Positions 5,799 through 14,073 are shown, numbered from the stretch's first letter. The stretch: DNA of 38,020 nt from a virus (IMGVR_UViG_3300030109_002694:1-38020), one strand, 5' to 3'. Program-made: numbers and translations. Notes: generated by a model from the sequence alone, not told the origin.

Positions 5799-5929
5799 TA
5801 TTTGCTACCCCCTTCATCTATTTCTATTATGTCTTGTAGTTCAGTCCACAATTCGTGGTCCAGCTGATTAAGCTTCAATAAGATTGTGGCTAGCTCTTGT
5901 TCGTTGTGTTCTTTGATAATATATTTCAT
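5798..5929 (-). CDS. 43-aa hypothetical protein, first gene of minus operon
   Basis: Reads MKYIIKEHNEQELATILLKL and then NQLDHELWTELQDIIEIDEGGSK. Mostly helical and acidic. It has a strong operon-type ribosome binding site (AAGGAGTAGCAAATA) and its stop overlaps the ardC ATG (TAATG). A short strand followed by helices would suit a small protein-binding factor; function unknown. Confidence 0.6.
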   Translation of the reverse strand: MKYIIKEHNEQELATILLKLNQLDHELWTELQDIIEIDEGGSK

Positions 5930-6001
5930 TATTTGCTACTCCTTACTTTGTTAATGTTGAACGCTTCACTAAGTTAAAACACTTTAAATATTAGATGCAA
6001 G

Positions 6002-6027
6002 AAAAATCTTTAAAAAGTTTTAAAAAA
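6002..6027. promoter_or_regulatory. Three phased A-tracts (predicted bent DNA)
   Basis: Runs of A begin at 6002 (5 nt), 6012 (5 nt) and 6022 (6 nt), exactly 10 bp apart, each followed by a T-rich step. A-tracts repeated at the helical period cause static DNA curvature. This lies mid-way in the divergent control region. Confidence 0.6.
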
Positions 6028-6086
6028 TATTTAATTCTGGACGACAAAATGCATAAAAAAAAATTATTTACTTACTTTTAAATAAG

Positions 6087-6100
6087 GTGATTTGTATCAC
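6087..6100. promoter_or_regulatory. Palindromic operator candidate
   Basis: GTGATTTGTATCAC is a perfect 5-bp inverted repeat with a 4-nt centre, directly upstream of a TATTATACT sequence that resembles a -10 box. The placement over the -35 area would suit a repressor operator, for example for the RHH protein. As RNA it would also form a weak hairpin followed by six T, so a small terminator for upstream transcription is an alternative. Confidence 0.45.
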
Positions 6101-6121
6101 TTTTTTGTATTATACTATGCT

Positions 6122-6397
6122 ATGATAGAAGTATGTTTATTTGCACTGGGCGTTGGTACTGGCTATGGCTTGTCCACGCTCTCTATTTATATGGGTAACA
6201 AAATGGCTGACAATATGGTCCAGAAATTCACAGCACCAATCCAGACCGAAGAGGAGCCTTCTATCGACACAGAAGTGAACCCCATATATGACTTCTCTGC
6301 CTATGAAGAAACACTAAACAACTACACTAATATAGAACCATTACAAGACAAAGAAAACACCAACCCAGATGATGATGATTTTAAGCCACTTAACTAG
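6122..6397 (+). CDS. 91-aa membrane-anchored acidic protein
   Basis: I choose ATG at 6122 (MIEVCLFALGVGTGYGLSTL); a TTG 30 nt upstream lies in the palindrome and is unlikely. One hydrophobic segment at residues 3-23, rich in Gly, is followed by an acidic, probably disordered tail (EEEPSIDTEV, DDDDF). No ribosome binding site is visible and the candidate -10 box lies only about 8 nt upstream, so the mRNA may be leaderless. Function unknown. Confidence 0.55.
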   Translation: MIEVCLFALGVGTGYGLSTLSIYMGNKMADNMVQKFTAPIQTEEEPSIDTEVNPIYDFSAYEETLNNYTNIEPLQDKENTNPDDDDFKPLN

Positions 6398-6398
6398 C

Positions 6399-6503
6399 AT
6401 GAAATACAAGCTAAAGCAAAGAATAATTGATAGCATCGCATGGGGTACTACATTACTTGTAAACCTTGTAATAACTGGTAGAAATACAAGCATAAAGGAT
6501 TGA
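6399..6503 (+). CDS. 34-aa small membrane protein
   Basis: Begins MKYKLKQRIIDSIAW, continues with a hydrophobic segment (GTTLLVNLVITG), and ends NTSIKD. Short basic N-terminus with one probable membrane span. It starts one nt after the preceding stop and ends one nt before the next gene, filling the gap exactly. Weak ribosome binding site. Function unknown. Confidence 0.45.
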   Translation: MKYKLKQRIIDSIAWGTTLLVNLVITGRNTSIKD

Positions 6504-6504
6504 T

Positions 6505-7074
6505 ATGAAACTAAGAAAAAAGCGTGGAAAGGTTAAAGGATTTGAAGTTAAGAAGGGTAAGATAAATTATACACCAGATTTCATGATTGAGAAAAAGAAG
6601 CAAGATGAATTTGAACGTGCTTATAAGGTGGACACAAATGCACTTTATAATAGTGGAGTTGTTAAAGTTATCAAGAGAAGAGGAGAGGAATACAAGCCAC
6701 GCAACATGGAACACTTAAAGAAACCACTTTCAGATAAAGCAAAACTAAGAAAAAAGCGTGGTCAAGAACGTAGGAAAATAGAAATAACTGAGAGACGTGA
6801 AAGACTAAAGCAAGATAAAAAAGCAGGCACTGGAGTTTATGCAAAAAAGACAACCAAGAAAAGCAAGATAAAGGGGGGGGATTCTACTCCACTTAAAATG
6901 CTAAAGCCAAAAACAAACTTAGAAGTATCATCAAGAAAAAAGAAATTAGAGGCAAAGGAATTAACTAGACCACAATCGAGAAAGCTTATGAAAAGAGAAG
7001 AGCTTAAAAGATTAAAAGAGAAGTATAGAGGTACTGAAAAAAAGTATCAAAACAAACTCAAGAAAGGCTACTAG
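6505..7074 (+). CDS. Highly basic Lys/Arg-rich protein
   Basis: 189 aa with about one third Lys or Arg. It contains two copies of a KLRKKRG motif (residues 2-8 and about 80-86). AAAGGAT gives the ribosome binding site. A strongly basic protein upstream of the packaging genes may bind the phage DNA or be packaged with it; this is inference. A run of eight G at 6873-6880 lies inside the frame, and loss or gain of one G would bring stops within about ten codons. Confidence 0.65.
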   Translation: MKLRKKRGKVKGFEVKKGKINYTPDFMIEKKKQDEFERAYKVDTNALYNSGVVKVIKRRGEEYKPRNMEHLKKPLSDKAKLRKKRGQERRKIEITERRERLKQDKKAGTGVYAKKTTKKSKIKGGDSTPLKMLKPKTNLEVSSRKKKLEAKELTRPQSRKLMKREELKRLKEKYRGTEKKYQNKLKKGY

Positions 7075-7271
7075 TGACAGCATCAAAGCTAGATAAGTAC
7101 CTTATTAAAGTCCTACGAGGATATAAGAGGACTAACATGATAATAGAGAATGCGTGTGGAAATGCGTATGAAATAGGCTTTAAAAATGGAATGGTAGAGG
7201 GAGCTAAAGTTAATGGAAAAAAGTATGCAAATAAGGTCGCTAAAGCCCTCAAAGGACAATACAAGCTATAA
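7074..7271 (+). CDS. 65-aa basic hypothetical protein
   Basis: GTG start sharing one base with the preceding TAG; AGAAAGG upstream. The chain is helical and basic with Gly-containing turns (GNAYEIGFKNGMVEGAKVNG). No family recognised. It is followed by a 75-bp gap with a CACTATAGTG palindrome at 7282-7291 whose role is unclear. Confidence 0.55.
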   Translation: MTASKLDKYLIKVLRGYKRTNMIIENACGNAYEIGFKNGMVEGAKVNGKKYANKVAKALKGQYKL

Positions 7272-7346
7272 GGGTAACTACCACTATAGTGAGGCTAGTG
7301 AACCTATAGCAAAGAAGATAAGACAATATTTTAAGAAGGAATGGAT

Positions 7347-7709
7347 ATGCCAAACTACACAGAAGAAGCACCAGATTATAAGCCAGAAGAAGTAAGAGCA
7401 GATGGTAGAGATGCCAAAGGTAGACTAATGAAGGGTCATACAGCTAATCCTAATGGCAGACCTAAGAAGGGAAAGTCTACAGCTGAACAGTTTAGAAGCA
7501 ATCCAAAGGCATTAGATATTTTAAACAAGGTAATACAGATAGCATCAACACTAGGCTCAGATGATGAGCATAAGGATGCAACAAGTTGTGCAAAGGTTGT
7601 AGTAGATAAGATTATACCGACACTAAAGGCACAAGATATATCAATAGAATCAGATTCAGTTACTGGTTTTGTTGTATTACCTAAAGAAGAACCATCACCG
7701 AAGGAGTAA
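7347..7709 (+). CDS. Terminase small subunit candidate (DUF5681-like)
   Basis: 120 aa. The N-terminal part has RDAKGRLMKGHTANPNGRPK, the conserved DUF5681-type signature seen in small proteins that precede large terminases in many phages. The rest is helical and may contain the oligomerisation and DNA-recognition part. The start at 7347 (MPNYTEE) is preferred over 7341 because the AGGA at 7337-7340 would abut the earlier ATG but is 6 nt from the later one. The place just before the terminase large subunit supports a packaging-recognition role. Confidence 0.6.
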   Translation: MPNYTEEAPDYKPEEVRADGRDAKGRLMKGHTANPNGRPKKGKSTAEQFRSNPKALDILNKVIQIASTLGSDDEHKDATSCAKVVVDKIIPTLKAQDISIESDSVTGFVVLPKEEPSPKE

Positions 7710-7711
7710 AG

Positions 7712-7849
7712 ATGTCTTTATATGAGAACATAAACAAACGTAAAAAGCTAGGAATAAGTAGACCTAAGAGTAAGTCTACAATCTCTAAGAAGGCGTATGC
7801 AAATATGAAGAAGGGATTTCCTAAGATTAAGCTTAGAAAGAAAAAATGA
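7712..7849 (+). CDS. 45-aa conserved basic phage protein
   Basis: Begins MSLYENINKRKKLGISRPK and ends in a Lys-rich tail (KIKLRKKK). The SLYENI and STISKKAYANMKKGFP segments form a pattern common in small genes around the packaging module of aquatic phages. Ribosome binding site AAGGAG; ATGA overlap with the terminase gene. Function unknown, perhaps a DNA-binding or packaging accessory. Confidence 0.7.
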   Translation: MSLYENINKRKKLGISRPKSKSTISKKAYANMKKGFPKIKLRKKK

Positions 7850-9243
7850 CAGATGTAATCTGGAAACCTCATGAAGGTGCCCAGACATTTGCCTTACAAG
7901 TTAGTGATGTATATGAATGCTTGTATGGTGGTGCAAGAGGTGGAGGTAAGACAGATTGTGGAATGGCGTGGCTGTTAAGAGCTACAGACAATCCAGACGC
8001 TAGAATGCTAGTAATAAGAAGAAATGCTGATGACCTTGCAGACTGGGTAGATAGAGCACATAAGATGTACCCTCATGCAAAGGTAACTGGGAAGCCAGCA
8101 ACAATAAAGTTTCCCTCTGGAGCAATAATAAGATGTGGGCATTTAAAAGATGAGAGTGCCTACACAAAGTATCAAGGGCATGAGTACCAAAGAATATTAA
8201 TAGAGGAGCTCACCCAGATACCATCAGAAGAAAGCTATTTGAAATTGATATCAAGTTGTAGAAGCACAGTAAAGGGACTAGAGCCTAAGGTGTTCTGTAC
8301 AGCAAATCCAGGTGGTAAAGGTCATCAATGGGTGAAAAGACGCTTTATACAAGGTCATAAACCAGAGGTGGCGTTTAAAGAGGGTAACTCGAGGTATAGA
8401 ATGTATATACCAGCAACAGTAGACAATAACCCTACCCTCATGGAAAATGACCCAGATTACGTTGATTTTCTAGAGAATCTACCAGAGCCACTGCGTAGTG
8501 CGTGGAGACATGGAGACTGGGATATATTTGCTGGTCAGTATTTTACTGAATGGAACCCTAAGATGCACGTCATACCAGAGGATGTAGCTAAGAAGTTCGG
8601 ATATGGTCAGAGCTTTAATAAAAAGTACATTGGTATTGACTGGGGATTTAGTGCACCATTTGCGTGTATATGGATAGAGGTGACACCAGACAACAGAGTA
8701 TTCTGCTATAGGGAGCTATATGGAACAGAAAAGCACCCTTCACAGTGGGGACAAGAGATAATGAATATGACTGGAGATGAAGAGATATTTATGAGTCTAG
8801 GTGACCCTTCGATGTGGGCAAGAAATCCAATGAGCTGGAATGCATCACATACACCCATGTACACAGACAAGTCTATAGCAACAGCATTAGGTCAGTTTGT
8901 ACCAAACCTAGTACCAGCGAATAACTCGAGGGTGATAGGGTGGAGTAATATGGCTCAGCTAATGCACTATAAGAAGGGAGTATTACCAAATTTCTTTATT
9001 ATAGATGGAACGTGTCCAAATCTAACAAGGACGCTACCAGAGATGATAAGAGATGACAAGAACCCAGAGGATATAGACACTACACTTGAAGACCATATCT
9101 GTGATGCTGTGAGGTACAGCTTAACGCATATAGATGCACCAATTAAGCCAGCACCTAAGAAGCCAGTATTACAGCAACAGATTGAGAAATTATTAGAGTT
9201 TGAAGAAAACGATGAAACAATAGATTTTAGGGGAATGAATTAA
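7846..9243 (+). CDS. terL: Terminase large subunit (ATPase-nuclease)
   Basis: 465 aa, the packaging motor. The ATPase domain has Walker A GGARGGGKT (residues 28-36), Walker B ILIEE (117-121) and a coupling motif with CTANPGG. The nuclease domain (RNase H-like) has IGIDWGF (about 263-269), GDPSMW (about 318-323) and a final DHICDAVRYSL with the third acidic residue. It cuts concatemers and pumps DNA into the prohead through the portal. No cos site or exact terminal repeat was seen, so headful packaging is a reasonable inference. Confidence 0.95.
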   Translation: MTDVIWKPHEGAQTFALQVSDVYECLYGGARGGGKTDCGMAWLLRATDNPDARMLVIRRNADDLADWVDRAHKMYPHAKVTGKPATIKFPSGAIIRCGHLKDESAYTKYQGHEYQRILIEELTQIPSEESYLKLISSCRSTVKGLEPKVFCTANPGGKGHQWVKRRFIQGHKPEVAFKEGNSRYRMYIPATVDNNPTLMENDPDYVDFLENLPEPLRSAWRHGDWDIFAGQYFTEWNPKMHVIPEDVAKKFGYGQSFNKKYIGIDWGFSAPFACIWIEVTPDNRVFCYRELYGTEKHPSQWGQEIMNMTGDEEIFMSLGDPSMWARNPMSWNASHTPMYTDKSIATALGQFVPNLVPANNSRVIGWSNMAQLMHYKKGVLPNFFIIDGTCPNLTRTLPEMIRDDKNPEDIDTTLEDHICDAVRYSLTHIDAPIKPAPKKPVLQQQIEKLLEFEENDETIDFRGMN

Positions 9244-11639
9244 TGTACACTGGTAGTCCACATATAACAAATTTTAGTGCAAGACAAGCAGTTCACGCAG
9301 AGCTCACCGAAAACATATATGGTGCGTGTCCAGTTTATATAAATGTAGAGTACGATGCAACCTCTCACAACAATATGAAACTTACAGCAACTCCTTCTTT
9401 AATGCCATCAACTGCAACTACTTATACTGGTGCGTACAGAGTATTGCAAGGTAGATGGGGAATTGTAGAGAGAAAGGCAAACGCTGGTGATATAGTAGAG
9501 GTTGTTCTGCAAGGGAGGGTAAAGTTTCCCAATTCTAATACGTCTGGTGATGTAGGGAGGTGGATTAAAGGTCTTTTACCAACCGAAGGTGTACACGTAA
9601 ACTCACCAGATGACCATGCTCGTCAATTTTGTCACGCTAATATAGGTTATTTTACCCAAGAAAAGTCTGAAAGAAGTGATATGATAAACACACTTGGGGT
9701 AGTTACTGGCTACGGAGATGATGGAGAGTTTATAATATGGCAGGGCGTACAAACCCCACAAATATCAGACTACTCGCATGGAGAATCACACAGAGTCCAA
9801 GCAAAGCTAGTAGGGACATACGATGGAGGTGATAACGCATCCATTCCAGCTGGAGTACCAGTAAGGCTTTTTATTAATTCTGATGGAGATTTAATAGCGA
9901 GGGGAGGCTTAGAAATAGGTCCCTCAAACAATGACAGCTTTGATTTTATTTCTAATGTAGGTTTTGATGGATACTGGACAAATTTTGGACACTGGGGAAT
10001 ATGTGAAACTGGAGGAAATGCAGGTGACGTAGTAGATATAGTTGTAGCTGGTCACGTACAAACAAATCAAACAGATGTAACTGAAAATTCTCTTTTGACT
10101 CATTTTGAAACAGATGGTGATTTCTTTTGCCTAGGAAAAAATATTATAAAAGCTTCAAATGACAGAGTTTTGTCAAGCGATACAGGTAACTGGGTAGGAT
10201 ACAATATAGCAGACGCAAGTGTAAATGTAGATGACACTGTTAATAATGCTATGAAAATAACAACAACTACAGACAATGAAGATGAAGGTGCACTATTACC
10301 AGTTGCCGAAATGGAAACTTTAGTAGTAGGTAAAAAATATATAATCAGTGCATTAATGAACCACTTAGGAAGTGGAGCTATTACAATGAGATACGACTTA
10401 GGTGGAGCTACATCTGGAGATTTATCAGTTAATAATAATAGATACTACAGAGCAGAAATAACGTGCACAGATGCATCTGGTCCTTTGAGGATTTATAGTG
10501 TCGCAGAAACAACAGCAAGAGAAATATCAGTAGATAGCATCTACGTATATGAAAAATATGGAAACACAGTAGATGAAAATGCACCATCTACCGACATGGA
10601 TTGGACTCCACGAACTTACGGAACTACAGTTAATACCACTGGAAAGATATGTATTTTTCCAGGAGTAAACAGAGCAAGTATAAGAGATTTTAAAGAGCAA
10701 CAAATAGTAACAGCAGAGCTCTATGGAGGCACTTCTCATGTTGATGTTGATGCTAAAAAACACGCAGTTGCACTTTGTGTAAATAAATTTGGTAAGTTAA
10801 TGGCTAAACGAGATGAGATACCAAGCAATGCAACAGACCTTCATGGTCAACATGGAGCACAAAGCAATATTTGGGGACTTGCACTAGAATCAGGAAGCCC
10901 AGGCGATGTAATTAAGGTTCTTGTGAGTGGAAAAGTTTCAGATGTAAATACACTTTCAGATGCTACCTGGGAGGCTGGAGATTTAATGAGGCAAATAAAT
11001 AGAGATGGTAAAAAAGAAAGAATTACAGGGCAGAAATATTCATTTATAATAAGCGATGACGATAAAACAATAACAGGCTCTCCTAACTGGGCAGATTACT
11101 CTCCTAACACAACCATAGGTGGCTTTAATGTAAATACATCATCAGGTAGGGTAGAGATTACAGGCTCAGGAAATGGTAACTTTGAAAACACAGGTGGCAC
11201 AGGCAAAGAAGGTGGAATACTAGCAAAAGCTAACTTGAGAGAAATGCACCTAGATAACACCACTTTTAATACAAATGTATATCTACCCTATCGTAGAACT
11301 TTTTTAATGAAGGCAGATGTATGGTCTTCAGGAGGAACAGCTCCAAATATTTGCTTTGCTGTAAATCAGACTACTACAGGTAGTCACTTAAGTTTTATTC
11401 CTCGTGACGCAGATGGCTCTCACCTTGTAACGACAACACAAAAAACTTTTTATGCTTTTGTTGTGACCACATCAAATTCTACAAGTGGTTATGATAACTA
11501 TGTCACTATTTCTCAAACTAATGACACAACAGATACATGGTACTTTACAAATGTAGAGCTATTAAATATGCCATACTCTACAGCAGAGCATTTAGCAGTA
11601 TGTTTAAACTCAAATATTAAGGAGTGGTATATCCATTGA
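9243..11639 (+). CDS. Giant modular decoration-like protein with jelly-roll insertions (1)
   Basis: 798 aa. Three repeated modules begin near residues 15 (AVHAELTENIYG), 182 (RVQAKLVG) and 486 (IVTAELYGG); each has P-V-x-L, WGI, and a GD-x-V-x-V-x-x-x-G-x-V segment like those in capsid decoration (gpD/DUF2190-type) proteins. Two probable jelly-roll carbohydrate-binding-like domains are inserted, at about residues 297-439 and 597-776, recognisable by KKYIISALMNH and DSIYVYE-type strands. It lies between terL and the portal gene, coupled to a homologue downstream. Likely a virion surface protein (head fibre/decoration) that could bind sugars; a tail fibre role is possible. Confidence 0.6.
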   Translation: MYTGSPHITNFSARQAVHAELTENIYGACPVYINVEYDATSHNNMKLTATPSLMPSTATTYTGAYRVLQGRWGIVERKANAGDIVEVVLQGRVKFPNSNTSGDVGRWIKGLLPTEGVHVNSPDDHARQFCHANIGYFTQEKSERSDMINTLGVVTGYGDDGEFIIWQGVQTPQISDYSHGESHRVQAKLVGTYDGGDNASIPAGVPVRLFINSDGDLIARGGLEIGPSNNDSFDFISNVGFDGYWTNFGHWGICETGGNAGDVVDIVVAGHVQTNQTDVTENSLLTHFETDGDFFCLGKNIIKASNDRVLSSDTGNWVGYNIADASVNVDDTVNNAMKITTTTDNEDEGALLPVAEMETLVVGKKYIISALMNHLGSGAITMRYDLGGATSGDLSVNNNRYYRAEITCTDASGPLRIYSVAETTAREISVDSIYVYEKYGNTVDENAPSTDMDWTPRTYGTTVNTTGKICIFPGVNRASIRDFKEQQIVTAELYGGTSHVDVDAKKHAVALCVNKFGKLMAKRDEIPSNATDLHGQHGAQSNIWGLALESGSPGDVIKVLVSGKVSDVNTLSDATWEAGDLMRQINRDGKKERITGQKYSFIISDDDKTITGSPNWADYSPNTTIGGFNVNTSSGRVEITGSGNGNFENTGGTGKEGGILAKANLREMHLDNTTFNTNVYLPYRRTFLMKADVWSSGGTAPNICFAVNQTTTGSHLSFIPRDADGSHLVTTTQKTFYAFVVTTSNSTSGYDNYVTISQTNDTTDTWYFTNVELLNMPYSTAEHLAVCLNSNIKEWYIH

Positions 11640-13903
11640 TAAACAATTATAAATCACAGAGAAACGTAAGAGCAGAGCTCGGAGGAGCAGTAGACCTAGG
11701 AAAGCCAGTATCCTTATACATTAAAGAGGATGAAATTAAAATAACTGGCAATAATCTAATAAATGATAATGCCTATAAAGATAGTGCAGTTACTGGTGAT
11801 GGAGGGTGGAGTAAATACGGAGATAATGTAATTACAACGACTGAAACCTCAGTGAGAATAGCATCTGATGGAAGTGGGCATGAAAATGGTGCGTATATAT
11901 ATTTTAGAAATGGTACAAAATCTTTTGTTGATAATGACTTAGTAGTGGGTAGACAGTATGTATTAAGCTGTTTTATGCTTACAGACTCTACAACTGCTCA
12001 CCTTGAAATAAGGGGTGGTAGCAATACTGCTGATGGAACTACTGGAACAGGTCAAAAAGAATTAAGATTTACAGCAGGAGCTGCAGATACTCATTATTTA
12101 AGAACAGATGACCTTGATACCCTCTCTGCTAAATTTGTAGAGCTGTCTAATATTAAGCTATTTGAAGTAACAGACCACACCTACAAGCTAATGGCAGTAA
12201 ATGACACTATCCCATCTAAAAGTATAAACACAGAGGCAGTGGGAAGTGAGCTTATTACTAATGGAGATGCAGAAGTAACAGACCCTACTACAATGACAAT
12301 AAATAGCGTAGCATTATCAGTTAGCGATGCTACTATGGATGATAGCACAGAACAAGCAAATGGAGGCAGTAAATCAATTAAAGTTACTGCTGATTCTAGC
12401 TCTAACTACCCTCATATTAAATGGGCTGATGGCAGCAATATGGGTCTTACCTCAGGAAGAACTTATATAGCAGAGTGCTATGTTTATTTACCAGCAGGTC
12501 AAGATTTAGATACAATAAAATTAAAAGCTATACCTAATTCTGGAAGTGGTGATTATATTAATAATGCAACTACCACTACAAATACTTGGGTAAAATTATC
12601 TGGAACATTTACAGACGATGATATTGATTCTTTGCAAGTTATTGGATATAAAGGAGGGGGAGGAACAGTAAATAATAATTATTACTATGTTGATGATATT
12701 AGCCTTAAAGAGGTTTATGGATACGACTACTACAACGCACCAGCATATAAATTTGGTATTATATCAAGCGTATACGACCAATCTACAGGAGCAATGAAAA
12801 CCTCAGGGGTGGCAGGTGATGAGGTAGATGTAACAGTTCAAGGTGAGTGTAATGTTATAAGTGGTTCTAATTATAGTGAAAATAAAAACTCTCTTCTTAC
12901 TAGAATAGCAGCATCTGGAGAACCTACAGATTATGCTAAGGCAGATAGTGTTTTGCCTAACGCAGTAGGAGTAGTTACAGAGCAAGTGTCTTCATCAAAA
13001 ATTCACCCTATAATTTTATTCCAAGGCGTAGAGTTTTCAGAGCATTTTGTACACAAAAACTCTCTTCAGGTAATGGCTAAGTGTGATGAGACAATAACTA
13101 GGTTCAGACCAGTGTCACTGTTCCTTGATTCAAATGGGGATTTACTGTGTAGACACGATGACATTCCAGCAGAAACTCCTGATGCCGACACAGACCATAC
13201 AGGCGTTGACCCTGGTAAATGGGGAATATCAGAACTAGGTGGCGTGAGTGGGGACATAATCCCAGTTACAGTAGCAGGAAAAACTCATTTTAATACCAAT
13301 TCAACAATGCAAGCAGGATGGGTTATAAAACAACTTAAAGAGGGTGGCGTTGTATTAAGCGATAGCTCTGGTAGCAATGATTATATTCCTAATGCTCTAG
13401 GTACAACTATGGGAAATCATACTATAAGCTCTCATACTGACATTCCAATTACAATATTCGGTGGCACTCCTATCGGAACTATTACAGACTGGAAACGGAC
13501 TATTAAGGTAACAGCAAAGGCAAATGGAGCTATAACCCAATACTGCCCAGTTTCTCTGTATTTAGACCAATATGGCAACTACAAATGCATATCTGATAAC
13601 ATTCCTAATACAAGCACAAATACAGCAAATGGAATATGGTGTGATTTTAGAAAATGGGGCATTGCTCAAGAAACTGTCGCTGATGGAGAAAATGTAGAAA
13701 TAATAGTGCAAGGACGTACAAATGTTGTTAACTCTTTATCTGGAGCTGATAGAGAAGAGTTTGTATTAAAAATATCATCTGCAGGTGGAGTGACTAGTGG
13801 TGCACATGGGAGTACAGCAGGATTTGCTCTTTCATCGCTTGGAATAGTAGAAAAAGAAGCAAGAACCTCAGATGGAAAACCAGGTGTTATAATAATATTT
13901 TAA
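11636..13903 (+). CDS. Giant modular decoration-like protein with jelly-roll insertions (2)
   Basis: 755 aa from TTG at 11636, chosen because TTGA overlaps the upstream stop and GGAG lies 11 nt before it; the GTG at 11624 would share a base with the Shine-Dalgarno. Three decoration-like modules: the first (residues 1-405) is split by two jelly-roll domains at about 40-178 and 203-361, the second begins near 476 (QVMAKCDETITRF) and the third near 622 (KVTAKANGAITQY). Each carries PVSL, IP and WGI landmarks. It is clearly related to the preceding protein and is probably part of the same surface structure. Confidence 0.6.
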   Translation: MINNYKSQRNVRAELGGAVDLGKPVSLYIKEDEIKITGNNLINDNAYKDSAVTGDGGWSKYGDNVITTTETSVRIASDGSGHENGAYIYFRNGTKSFVDNDLVVGRQYVLSCFMLTDSTTAHLEIRGGSNTADGTTGTGQKELRFTAGAADTHYLRTDDLDTLSAKFVELSNIKLFEVTDHTYKLMAVNDTIPSKSINTEAVGSELITNGDAEVTDPTTMTINSVALSVSDATMDDSTEQANGGSKSIKVTADSSSNYPHIKWADGSNMGLTSGRTYIAECYVYLPAGQDLDTIKLKAIPNSGSGDYINNATTTTNTWVKLSGTFTDDDIDSLQVIGYKGGGGTVNNNYYYVDDISLKEVYGYDYYNAPAYKFGIISSVYDQSTGAMKTSGVAGDEVDVTVQGECNVISGSNYSENKNSLLTRIAASGEPTDYAKADSVLPNAVGVVTEQVSSSKIHPIILFQGVEFSEHFVHKNSLQVMAKCDETITRFRPVSLFLDSNGDLLCRHDDIPAETPDADTDHTGVDPGKWGISELGGVSGDIIPVTVAGKTHFNTNSTMQAGWVIKQLKEGGVVLSDSSGSNDYIPNALGTTMGNHTISSHTDIPITIFGGTPIGTITDWKRTIKVTAKANGAITQYCPVSLYLDQYGNYKCISDNIPNTSTNTANGIWCDFRKWGIAQETVADGENVEIIVQGRTNVVNSLSGADREEFVLKISSAGGVTSGAHGSTAGFALSSLGIVEKEARTSDGKPGVIIIF

Positions 13904-13911
13904 GGAAAGCT

Positions 13912-14073
13912 ATGAAAAAAGAAATGAAATTAAGCAAGGTACAAGAAAGTAAGCTAAGTAAACACAAAAAGCATCACTCTAAAAAGCACATTAGGGAAAT
14001 GATAAAAGCTATGCTAAAAGGTAGGTCATTTAACGCATCTCATGGCATGGCAATGGATAAAGTAGGTAAATAA
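13912..14073 (+). CDS. 53-aa conserved basic phage protein
   Basis: Begins MKKEMKLSKVQESKLSKHKK and continues HHSKKHIREMIKAMLKGRSF, then SHGMAMDKVGK. The HHSKKHI / GxSFxxxHxxAMxKVGK pattern is found in small structural-region proteins of many phages. AAGGAAAG provides the ribosome binding site. Positive charge and His richness hint at nucleic acid or metal contact, but no function is known. Confidence 0.7.
   Translation: MKKEMKLSKVQESKLSKHKKHHSKKHIREMIKAMLKGRSFNASHGMAMDKVGK

Larger units (their letters stand above)
5930..6121. promoter_or_regulatory. Divergent AT-rich control region
   Basis: This 192-bp stretch separates the divergent early minus operon and the late + strand genes and must contain promoters for both. 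I see phased A-tracts, a palindrome next to the + strand start, and TATACT/TATTAT candidates for a -10 box at 6108-6116, but no -35 element I would defend. No coding frame fits here. Confidence 0.7.

Noticed and set aside
6092-6121. TTG start extending the membrane-anchored protein by ten residues
   Set aside because: It would begin inside the palindrome and upstream of the likely transcription start; the ATG at 6122 is better.
7280-7292. CACTATAG resembling the core of a T7 RNA polymerase promoter
   Set aside because: Only the short core matches, the upstream half is absent, no phage RNA polymerase gene is present, and no second copy was noticed. The sequence is simply the palindrome CACTATAGTG.
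7213-7395. 60-codon + strand frame between the 65-aa gene and the TerS candidate
   Set aside because: It overlaps both neighbours substantially, lacks a ribosome binding site, and its composition is that of a shadow frame of basic genes.
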